Assembly: GCA_946405485.1 (NCBI GenBank)
Contig: CAMJHJ010000007.1
Span: 1-30,497, forward strand
Direction: 5' to 3'
Length of the DNA stretch: 30,497 bases
Origin: an uncultured Bacteroidales bacterium
GTDB taxonomy: Bacteria; Bacteroidota; Bacteroidia; Bacteroidales; UBA932
Shown here: positions 15,883 through 22,594 of the stretch, piece by piece
How positions within the stretch are numbered: the first letter of the stretch is position 1
How the letters are laid out: every line of letters starts with the position of its first letter
Notes under the pieces: model-generated
What the model was told of the DNA's origin: nothing
What the model saw: the letters and a program-made list of their open reading frames with translations, nothing else
Database searches by the model: none
Position numbers and translations under genes: made by a program

Positions 15883-15919
15883 AAAAACCTTCAGAAACAG
15901 GATGTCTCCGAAGGTTTTT
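15883..15919 (-). terminator. intrinsic terminator after queA
   Basis: aaaaaccttc (15883-15892) pairs with gaaggttttt (15910-15919) around a 17-base loop. Read on the minus strand, the stem ends in a T run, and it lies 28 bases beyond the queA stop, so it fits queA. The A/T flanks would also allow some termination in the other direction. The 110-base gap holds nothing else evident. Confidence 0.75.
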
Positions 15920-15946
15920 ATCTTTTTTACAGGAATGTCGTGTTCC

Positions 15947-16996
15947 TTACAGGATCAGCGTCGCGTCGCCGTAAGGGCCGAAGCGGTATCCTTCTTCCAA
16001 CGCGACCTGGTAGGCATGCATCACGTTGTCGAATCCGCCGAAGGCGGCCTCGGACATCAGCATCGTCGACTCGGGCATGTGGAAACCGGTGACGATGGCA
16101 TCGGGAATGGAGAACTCGTAAGGCGGGAAGATGAACTTGTTGGTCCAGGTATCATTGGCCTTGATCTCCTTGTCCGTGGTGACATAGGTCTCCAGGGCGC
16201 GGACGGTCGTCGTACCGACAGCGAGGATCTTGTGCCCGCCCTTCTTGGCAGTATTGATGATATTGGCCGCCTCCTCGGAGATGATCATCCGCTCCGCGTC
16301 CATCCGGTGCTTGGAAAGATCCTCCACATCCACCTTCCGGAACTGGCCGATACCCATGTGGACGGTGATGAAAGCCTTGTTGATGTCCTTGAGGATCATC
16401 CGGTTGAAGAGCTCCCGGCTGAAATGCGTACCGGCCGCCGGGACGGCGACGGCGCCTTCATGAGCCGCGAAAATGGTCTGGTAGTTCTCCCGGTCCTCCG
16501 GGGTGACCTTGGGCTTGATAAAGTTGGGCACCGGCGTCTCTCCCAGGCTGAAGAGCGTCTCCTTGAAATCCTCATAACTGCCGTCAAACAGGAAGCGGAG
16601 GGTGCGTCCGCGGGAGGTGGTGTTGTCGATGACTTCAGCCACCAGGCTGTCGTTCTCACCGAAATACAGCTTGTTGCCGATACGGATCTTCCTGGCCGGA
16701 TCCACGATCACATCCCAGAGGCGTTGCTCCTTGTTGAGTTCACGGAGCAGGAAGACCATGATGTCGGCACCGGTCTTTTCCTTCTTGCCATACAGGCGGG
16801 CGGGCAGTACTTTCGTATCGTTGAAGACGAAAGTGTCTCCTTTTCCGAAATAATCGATGATATCCTTGAACAGACGGTGCTCGATTTCTCCCGTCTTTTT
16901 GTGAAGGACCATCAGGCGGCATTCGTCACGCCACCGGAGGGGCTCCTGTGCGATCCTGTCCTTGGGAAGGATGAACTGGAATTGGGAAAGTTTCAT
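15947..16996 (-). CDS. queA: tRNA preQ1(34) S-adenosylmethionine ribosyltransferase-isomerase
   Basis: Transfers and isomerises the ribose of S-adenosylmethionine onto 7-aminomethyl-7-deazaguanine in tRNA, the epoxyqueuosine step of queuosine synthesis. The N-terminus (FILPKDRIAQEPL), GDTFVFNDTKVLPARL, PAAGTHFSRELF, FITVHMGIGQFRKVDVEDL, HRMDAERM and ILAVGTTTVRALE are conserved QueA blocks, and the C-terminal FGGFDNVMHAYQVALEEGYRFGPYGDATLI is the family ending. Length 349 aa. The ATG at 16996 is 53 bases from the Nudix stop. Confidence 0.96.
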   Translation of the reverse strand: MKLSQFQFILPKDRIAQEPLRWRDECRLMVLHKKTGEIEHRLFKDIIDYFGKGDTFVFNDTKVLPARLYGKKEKTGADIMVFLLRELNKEQRLWDVIVDPARKIRIGNKLYFGENDSLVAEVIDNTTSRGRTLRFLFDGSYEDFKETLFSLGETPVPNFIKPKVTPEDRENYQTIFAAHEGAVAVPAAGTHFSRELFNRMILKDINKAFITVHMGIGQFRKVDVEDLSKHRMDAERMIISEEAANIINTAKKGGHKILAVGTTTVRALETYVTTDKEIKANDTWTNKFIFPPYEFSIPDAIVTGFHMPESTMLMSEAAFGGFDNVMHAYQVALEEGYRFGPYGDATLIL

Positions 16997-17049
16997 ATCT
17001 GGCTATAATGCGTGTACTAATAATATACGGCCCATTCTTTCAAAAAGTT

Positions 17050-17661
17050 TCATCCTTTCGCCTCCCGGAACACTTCAATGATCGAGGGATAGGTGTTTTT
17101 CAGGAAAGGAGGCAGGCTGGAACGCGCCACCCAGGCGGCCTTTGCGATATCCTCCTCCTTCTGCGGGATCAAATCCACGGGCTTTGTGTAAAGCATGTCG
17201 TACCACCAGGTGTGTTTCAGGTGCCAGACCCCGTCACGAAGGTAACAATGATCCGTCACGCAGATCAGGTCCAGCAATTCCAACTCATCGACACCGGTTT
17301 CTTCCCGGACTTCCCGGAGGGCGGTGACGCGGATGTCTTCGCCGGCTTCCTGATGCCCTTTCGGGAGGTCCCAGAGTCCGTTCCGCTTGATGAGCAGGAA
17401 GTCCCCCCGCCGGTTGCGGACCAGTCCGCCGGCCGCATTGACCTCCTTGAATTCTGCGCAAAGCCTGCGGTAGGTCCCTTCCGTGTCTGTATCAGGGATA
17501 TAGAGTTTCCGGAGGGTACGGGACAGTTCGAACATCCGTACGAGGGCATGGATGTCGATCTGCCGGCCCAAATGGAACTCGACGGCATTGGGATCGGTAA
17601 GCGCCTGGTCGTCCGGGGAGCAGATGATGATGCATCTTTTTTCGAAATAGATTTTGCGCAT
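17050..17661 (-). CDS. Nudix hydrolase
   Basis: A 203-residue protein with an intact Nudix box at 102-124: Gly102, Glu108, then REVREETGV at 116-124, which meets GX5EX7REUXEEXGU at every fixed position. NRRGDFLLIKRNGLWDLPKGH before the box is the beta strand and substrate loop typical of the fold. The N-terminal 75 residues form a separate region of unknown role. The substrate cannot be predicted. ATG at 17661 is chosen because the minus-strand promoter box at 17689-17696 lies between it and the alternative ATG at 17700. It is divergent from the SRPBCC-like gene. Confidence 0.88.
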   Translation of the reverse strand: MRKIYFEKRCIIICSPDDQALTDPNAVEFHLGRQIDIHALVRMFELSRTLRKLYIPDTDTEGTYRRLCAEFKEVNAAGGLVRNRRGDFLLIKRNGLWDLPKGHQEAGEDIRVTALREVREETGVDELELLDLICVTDHCYLRDGVWHLKHTWWYDMLYTKPVDLIPQKEEDIAKAAWVARSSLPPFLKNTYPSIIEVFREAKG

Positions 17662-17677
17662 TATATTTGTATCTTTG
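17662..17677 (+). promoter_or_regulatory. two candidate -7 elements for the gene at 17722
   Basis: TATATTTG (17662-17669) and TATCTTTG (17670-17677) stand head to tail and both match TAnnTTTG. They predict leaders of about 37-45 bases. No clear -33 TTTG is seen at the right distance for either. Confidence 0.5.
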
Positions 17678-17688
17678 CAGAAGGAACA

Positions 17689-17696
17689 CAAAGTTA
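17689..17696 (-). promoter_or_regulatory. -7 element TAACTTTG for the Nudix gene
   Basis: On the minus strand TAACTTTG matches TAnnTTTG and lies 27 bases before the ATG at 17661. It also falls downstream of the alternative ATG at 17700, which decides the start. It is interleaved with the opposing promoter(s) in the 60-base divergent region. Confidence 0.5.
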
Positions 17697-17721
17697 ACAT
17701 TGTTTTTTCAAACTGAAAGCC

Positions 17722-18180
17722 ATGGCTTCACAATATAGCAGCAAGCACGGGACGGTGTCTCGTCCGCCCTATGAGTTATACCTTCTTTTCTCCGATATGC
17801 GCAACTTCCTGAATATGCTGCCGGAGGATAAGAAACAGGGTGTGACGGCTGATTTCGATTCCATTACGGCCACCGTACAGGGTTTCCGCGTCGGTGTCCG
17901 GGTCAAATCCCGGGTTCCTTATTCGCTGATCGAGTTGGAAGATTCCGATGCACCCTTCCACTTCCAGGTGGCCATCCATTTCGACCCTGCCTCCGCTCCG
18001 GGACAGACTGATTTCCACGTTGACCTTTCCGCAGAGTTGAACCTGATGCTCAAGATGCTGGTAGGCAATAAGGTCCAGGGAGCGCTGGATAAGATCGTGG
18101 ATGCCCTGGTTGATATCTCCGAGGGCCGCATGCCTGAAGGCTTCGACCCTTCCCAGTTCCCCTCCGGTTTCGGCCAGTGA
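17722..18180 (+). CDS. SRPBCC-like (START superfamily) small protein
   Basis: A soluble 152-residue protein. RPPYELYLLFSDMRNFLNML at the N-terminus, beta strands in the middle (VTADFDSITATVQGF, GVRVKSRVPYSLIEL, FHFQVAIHFD) and a long amphipathic C-terminal helix (LNLMLKMLVGNKVQGALDKI) give the strand-rich, helix-ending pattern of SRPBCC ligand-binding folds. The tail (GFDPSQFPSGFGQ) is likely disordered. No ligand can be named. It has its own promoter and ends one base before the rRNA methyltransferase start, so the two are one operon. Confidence 0.7.
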   Translation: MASQYSSKHGTVSRPPYELYLLFSDMRNFLNMLPEDKKQGVTADFDSITATVQGFRVGVRVKSRVPYSLIELEDSDAPFHFQVAIHFDPASAPGQTDFHVDLSAELNLMLKMLVGNKVQGALDKIVDALVDISEGRMPEGFDPSQFPSGFGQ

Positions 18181-18181
18181 T

Positions 18182-19432
18182 ATGCTTCCCGAGCGGTTCA
18201 TAGCGTCCCTTACCGAGTCCGTCGGTGCTGAAGTCGCCGGCCGTTTCCTCGCGGCTGTCCGGGAAGAGGCATCCGTTTCCTTGCGCTTGAATCCTTTCAA
18301 GACACCTTCTGCCCCCGATCCTTTGCTGGAAGGGGCCGCTCCTGTGCCATGGAGCCCTTATGGGCGCATTTTGGACCGGAGACCGTCGTTTACCCTTCAG
18401 CCGTTGTTCCATGCGGGAGCTTATTACGTGCAAGATAGTTCCGCCATGTTCGCGGGCCATGTGGTGCGCCGGATGCTGGACGGGATCGTTTCTCCGGGCG
18501 GACGTCCGGTCCGTGTCTTGGATCTCTGCGCTGCGCCGGGCGGCAAGACTACCGACCTGGCGGCATCCCTGCGCCTGCGCTTCGGTGACGGTTTCCTGTT
18601 GGTCGCGAATGAGGTGATGCGTTCCCGGGCCTCCGTCCTGTCGGAGAACGTGGCTGTCTGGGGTGACCCCAACGTGGTCGTGACCAGTGTCGATCCCAAG
18701 GCCTTTGCCTCTTTGGAGGGCTTTTTCGACCTGGTCCTGGCAGATGTGCCCTGCTCGGGTGAGGGGATGTTCCGCAAAGATTCCAAGGCCGTGGAGGACT
18801 GGTCCCCGCAAACCGTCGACCTCTGCGCAGCCCGCCAGAAGCGCATCCTGGCCGATGTCTGGCCCGGCTTGCGTGCCGGAGGCGTCCTGGTCTACTCGAC
18901 CTGCACCTTTTCCCGGGCGGAGAACGATGACAACCTCGCCTGGATGATTGCTGCGCTGGATGCGGAGACGGTTCCTTCGACGGATCGTTTCGAGGGCGTC
19001 TTACCGACGGAATTCGGTTCCCTGCTGATACCGGGCCTGGTGCCGGGCGAAGGTCAGTATGTCGCTGCCGTGCGCCGCGTCTCCGGCCCCGCCGCCTCCC
19101 GCAAGGGACCTTCGGAACTGGAGAAATTGCACCCCGTCCGTTCCGGCGTGCGGAAAGGGGAATGGAAAGGCAGGGATTTCGTCCCGGACGCAGACTGGGC
19201 CTTGAGCCTGTCCTATGTCCGTGGTGAATGGCCCGAAGCGGAGGTGGACCGTCACACAGCGCTCCGTTACCTTCATCGGGACACGCTGGTGCTTCCGGAT
19301 GCGCCGAAAGGTTTTGTGCTGCTGACCTACGAAGGTCTGCCGCTTGGTTTTGTAAAGAATCTGGGAACCCGCTGCAACAACCTGCTCCCGCAGGGACGGC
19401 GGATCCTGATGGATATCGATACTGGTTTATGA
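18182..19432 (+). CDS. rsmF: 16S rRNA (cytosine-C5) methyltransferase, RsmF-like
   Basis: A NOL1/NOP2/Sun-family RNA m5C methyltransferase. The SAM-binding motif is RVLDLCAAPGGKTTDLAA at 111-128, the catalytic-release cysteine is Cys191 in DVPCSGEGMFRKD, and the nucleophile is Cys241 in YSTCTFSRAEND. PCSGEGMFRKD and the C-terminal PUA-like region (GFVLLTYEGLPLGFVKNLG, NNLLPQGRRI) point to RsmF (16S position 1407 in E. coli) rather than RsmB, though the exact target is inferred. Length 416 aa. ATG at 18182 is chosen because it comes one base after the preceding stop; the longer reading overlaps that gene. It overlaps the next gene by four bases. Confidence 0.9.
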   Translation: MLPERFIASLTESVGAEVAGRFLAAVREEASVSLRLNPFKTPSAPDPLLEGAAPVPWSPYGRILDRRPSFTLQPLFHAGAYYVQDSSAMFAGHVVRRMLDGIVSPGGRPVRVLDLCAAPGGKTTDLAASLRLRFGDGFLLVANEVMRSRASVLSENVAVWGDPNVVVTSVDPKAFASLEGFFDLVLADVPCSGEGMFRKDSKAVEDWSPQTVDLCAARQKRILADVWPGLRAGGVLVYSTCTFSRAENDDNLAWMIAALDAETVPSTDRFEGVLPTEFGSLLIPGLVPGEGQYVAAVRRVSGPAASRKGPSELEKLHPVRSGVRKGEWKGRDFVPDADWALSLSYVRGEWPEAEVDRHTALRYLHRDTLVLPDAPKGFVLLTYEGLPLGFVKNLGTRCNNLLPQGRRILMDIDTGL

Positions 19433-20346
19433 AGAAGATCGCTTTGGCCGTTGCGGCATTGTTCGTCGCTCCGGCCCTTTTCGCTCAGATGAGCGCGCAA
19501 GATTATTTATCCCGTTATTCCTTGCTCGTCGGCAAACTCGGGCCGGACGGCGTGGGTATCGAAACCCTGATCAATAAATGGGAAGCGGACTTTCCCGACG
19601 ACGTGGACATGCTTTGCGCCAAATACAACTATTATCATACCAAGTGCCGGCACGATGAAGTGGTGCAGAAAGATCAGGCGCGCTTCATGGGGGCGGACCC
19701 TGTCCTCACTTTGAAAGACAGCACCGGCGCGGATGTGCATTTTTTCACCGAGACGATGTATGACGATGAGATGTTCGGCATCGCTTCGCAGGCATTGGAC
19801 AAGGCTATCCGCCTGCGAGGCGACGACATAGGCTTGCGTTTCACCAAGATCGCGTCCCTTCTCAGCTATGAGAAAGAGTCCCCGGATATGGCTACGCAGG
19901 CTATCCGGAGCCTTATCGACTACCATTGCACTTCCCATCCTTCCTGGAAATACGGGGAGGAGAAATTTACGGACGAGGACTTCCGTTCTTCCATGAAGGA
20001 TTATTGTTACATTCTTTTCCGTACCGCATCCCCGGTTTCCATGGAGTCCTTCCGGTCCGTATCGGAGAAATTGTTGTCTTATTATCCCAAGGATACGGAT
20101 TACCTGAACAATATCGGGTCCTATTATCTGGCAGCTAAGAAAGATTACAAGACTGCGTTGAAGTATTATACAAAGACGCTCAAACTGGCCCCGGACAACT
20201 ATGCCGCCATCAAGAATTGCGTCCTTGCCGCCCGGAAACTGGGCAACTCGAAACAGGAAAAGAAATATCTCCAGATGTTGGTCCGGGTCAGCCCGGACGA
20301 GATGGAGAAGACATCTGCCAATATCCGTCTGCAAGCTCTGAAATAG
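19429..20346 (+). CDS. secreted tetratricopeptide-like repeat protein
   Basis: 305 residues with a clear signal peptide (MKKIALAVAALFVAPALFAQ), so periplasmic. The body is helical. In the C-terminal third, DYLNNIGSYYLAAKKDYKTALKYYTKTLKLAPDNYAAIKNCVLAARKLG looks like one and a half TPR units (Y-A-x-K-x-Y-x-x-x-L-x-L-x-P spacing). The N-terminal part (YLSRYSLLVGKLGPDG, INKWEADFPDDVDMLCAKYNYYH) is probably a degenerate repeat. No enzyme motif is seen; TPRs suggest a protein-binding role. ATG at 19429 overlaps the rsmF stop as ATGA; the permease gene follows after one base. Confidence 0.8.
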   Translation: MKKIALAVAALFVAPALFAQMSAQDYLSRYSLLVGKLGPDGVGIETLINKWEADFPDDVDMLCAKYNYYHTKCRHDEVVQKDQARFMGADPVLTLKDSTGADVHFFTETMYDDEMFGIASQALDKAIRLRGDDIGLRFTKIASLLSYEKESPDMATQAIRSLIDYHCTSHPSWKYGEEKFTDEDFRSSMKDYCYILFRTASPVSMESFRSVSEKLLSYYPKDTDYLNNIGSYYLAAKKDYKTALKYYTKTLKLAPDNYAAIKNCVLAARKLGNSKQEKKYLQMLVRVSPDEMEKTSANIRLQALK

Positions 20347-20347
20347 G

Positions 20348-21514
20348 ATGAATGCGCCTCGGTTCATAGCGTCGAAATTGCGGTTCAAAGGCAAGATCGC
20401 GGTCATTTCCGTGGCCGTCTCCTTTTTTATCATGATCATTGCCGTGGCCATTTCTTCCGGTTTCCGCCAGGAGATCCGCAACGGCGTATCCACCATCTCC
20501 GGAGATATACAGCTGACTCCGTCCACGCTCAATTATGTGGGTGAGGAAGATCCCGTCAATGCCAATCCGGCTTATTTGTCCGCGCTGGATTCGCTTCCAG
20601 GGGTCAAGGATCTTACTCCGGTGGTTTACCGGGCAGGTATCGTCAAGGCCGGAGACCTGATCCAGGGTGTCCTGTTCAAAGGCATACCGGATCGGGGCGA
20701 CACGGTTTCACTGGGCGTCAGCATTCCCTCCCGTCTCTCTGAAATCCTGGGACTGAAAGTGGGTGACAAGATGCTGACTTACTTCGTGGGAGAGCGGATC
20801 AAGGTGCGGAAATTCGAGGTTACGGACATCTATCCCAGCATCATCGAGTCTGACGAATCCCTGCTGGTCCGTGCCGACCTGGGTGATTTGCAACGTCTGA
20901 ACGGTTGGGACGGATCGGAAGTCTCCGCCCTGGAGGTGACGCTCGAGGATGCATACAAGTCTCCCGCGCAGATCGAGCAGATGAGCGGGGAAGTCGGTAC
21001 CCTGGCGATGCTCCGGTCCACGGATGTGGATGATCCGACGGTAGCTACTTCCGTAATCCGGAAATATCCGGCCCTGTTCAGCTGGCTGGATCTGATCGAT
21101 TTCAATGTCTTGCTGATCCTGACCCTGATGACGGTCGTCGCCGGCTTCAATATGATTTCCAGCCTGCTGATCCTTCTTTTCCGTCATGTTTCCACCATCG
21201 GGACCCTGAAATCGATGGGCATGACGGACCGGGACATCTCATCCGTGTTCCTGCGGGTGTCTTCTACCCTGGTCCTGAAGGGAATGCTGATCGGCAATGC
21301 GGCTGCTCTGCTGTTCTGCCTGATCCAGGGGACGACGCACTGGATCAAACTGGATCCGGCGAATTATTTCGTTTCTTTCGTTCCCGTGGCGGTGAATCTT
21401 CCGATGATCCTTCTGGCGGACGCGATTGCCTATGGGGTCATCATGCTGTTGCTGCTGATCCCTTGCCTGTTCATTGCGAAAGTGGATCCGGCCCGTACGG
21501 TGCGGGCCCAGTGA
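20348..21514 (+). CDS. ABC transporter permease, LolC/E (FtsX) type
   Basis: 388 residues with the LolC/LolE layout: a short cytoplasmic start (PRFIASKLRF), one transmembrane helix at about 17-37, a periplasmic MacB-type domain at about 38-245, then three helices near 250-285, 300-325 and 350-380 forming the FtsX domain. STIGTLKSMGMTDRDISSVF between the first two C-terminal helices is the coupling segment that contacts the ATPase. In Proteobacteria this family extracts lipoproteins from the inner membrane for transfer to the outer membrane. No ATPase gene is adjacent. The stop (21512-21514) abuts the stop of the opposing transglycosylase gene. Confidence 0.87.
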   Translation: MNAPRFIASKLRFKGKIAVISVAVSFFIMIIAVAISSGFRQEIRNGVSTISGDIQLTPSTLNYVGEEDPVNANPAYLSALDSLPGVKDLTPVVYRAGIVKAGDLIQGVLFKGIPDRGDTVSLGVSIPSRLSEILGLKVGDKMLTYFVGERIKVRKFEVTDIYPSIIESDESLLVRADLGDLQRLNGWDGSEVSALEVTLEDAYKSPAQIEQMSGEVGTLAMLRSTDVDDPTVATSVIRKYPALFSWLDLIDFNVLLILTLMTVVAGFNMISSLLILLFRHVSTIGTLKSMGMTDRDISSVFLRVSSTLVLKGMLIGNAAALLFCLIQGTTHWIKLDPANYFVSFVPVAVNLPMILLADAIAYGVIMLLLLIPCLFIAKVDPARTVRAQ

Positions 21515-22594
21515 TTACGGACAGATCGTCAGGAAAGCGGCGTAAGTGTCCAAGACGTCGCCGACATACCCTGCTATCTGGCTGAGATTGTATTTCCTCA
21601 TGTCGAGTGAATCGGCTTGCACGTGTGACATGCGGGCAATGTCCGGCAAGTTCTGAAGGCAGGCCCAGGTACTGTCATACACATTCAGTTCTTTGGCAAA
21701 GTCGATGCAGTCGAGCAGACGCCCTTCTCCGCCGTTGTAGGCGGCCAGCATGAATTTCGTGAGGTCGGATGTCGCTCCTTCAGGCAGTCGTTTGGCGAAA
21801 ACCCCCTGCAGGAAAGAAAGATACTTTACGCCCGTACGGATGTTCCCTTCCGGCTCCAGTTGGTCGGTCAGTCCGTATTTGGCAGCGGTCGATTCTCCGA
21901 CCTGCATCAGACCGAAGGCGTTCATGTGCGAGTGTGCGTCCAGCCGGAACTTGGATTCTTTGAAGGACAGGGCGGCCAGCATCCGCCAATCCCACCCGAG
22001 AGAGGGGGCGTAAACTTTGTATAAACTGTCATAGGGGCTCAGCTCCTTTCTGGTGCGTCCCGTCTCGACCAGTTGGAAAGGATCGTACAGGGCCTGTATG
22101 TAGGTCCGTTCCATCTTGGCATGGAGGGGGGATCTGGCATAGCTTTTCAACCAGGCATTGATGTCGCGCAATCCGTGCAGGTCGTCTTTCCCGACCAGCC
22201 AGACGGAGAGGCTGTCGATCGGGATGGAGGCCAACGTCCCTTCCGGGGCCGGGAGACCTTTCTTGCAGGGAAGGACCAGGATGTCCAGGACACCGGCGCG
22301 GAGCGAATCCAGAAGGTTGGCCGAGCGGTCGCGGGCGGGAAGGATCGTCGCCGTGGATCCGATCTGGTGGGCGAATTCCTTCAGCAGGGCATAATTGTAT
22401 CCCGTAATCAGGATGCGCGTGGAGTCATCAAAGCGCCCGATATTGAGCGCGCAGCGGATTTCACGCCCGGCGAAGGGATCGCCCTCCCAGGAATGCTCCG
22501 GATAATGAAAGACCTTGGAGAAAAACAAGGAGATGACCGCCGCTGCCGCCAGCAGGATCAGAATCATCGTTGCGGTGCGTTTCTTCCTATTCAT
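21515..22594 (-). CDS. membrane-bound lytic transglycosylase, MltF-like
   Basis: Cleaves peptidoglycan glycan strands to give 1,6-anhydro-MurNAc ends. An N-terminal transmembrane or signal helix (about 8-25) is followed by a domain resembling a family 3 solute-binding protein (about 45-165), as in MltF. The SLT domain begins near 195: SFKESKF with catalytic Glu213, then NAFGLMQVGESTAAKYG, NIRTGVKYLSFL and FMLAAYNGGEGRL, all GH23/SLT hallmarks. Length 359 aa. ATG at 22594 is chosen because it overlaps the porin stop as ATGA and starts the membrane helix; a longer reading runs through the porin gene. It lies downstream of the porin in the same operon. Confidence 0.9.
   Translation of the reverse strand: MNRKKRTATMILILLAAAAVISLFFSKVFHYPEHSWEGDPFAGREIRCALNIGRFDDSTRILITGYNYALLKEFAHQIGSTATILPARDRSANLLDSLRAGVLDILVLPCKKGLPAPEGTLASIPIDSLSVWLVGKDDLHGLRDINAWLKSYARSPLHAKMERTYIQALYDPFQLVETGRTRKELSPYDSLYKVYAPSLGWDWRMLAALSFKESKFRLDAHSHMNAFGLMQVGESTAAKYGLTDQLEPEGNIRTGVKYLSFLQGVFAKRLPEGATSDLTKFMLAAYNGGEGRLLDCIDFAKELNVYDSTWACLQNLPDIARMSHVQADSLDMRKYNLSQIAGYVGDVLDTYAAFLTICP

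Noticed and set aside
15902..17697. Two abutting plus-strand frames (368 and 229 codons) opposite queA and the Nudix gene, resembling an operon
   Set aside because: Both mirror conserved genes over their whole length and show no domain signatures; the first also runs through the queA terminator.
19507..20532. A 341-codon minus-strand frame opposite the secreted TPR-like protein
   Set aside because: The plus-strand gene has a signal peptide, an overlap with rsmF and TPR spacing; the antisense product shows none of these.
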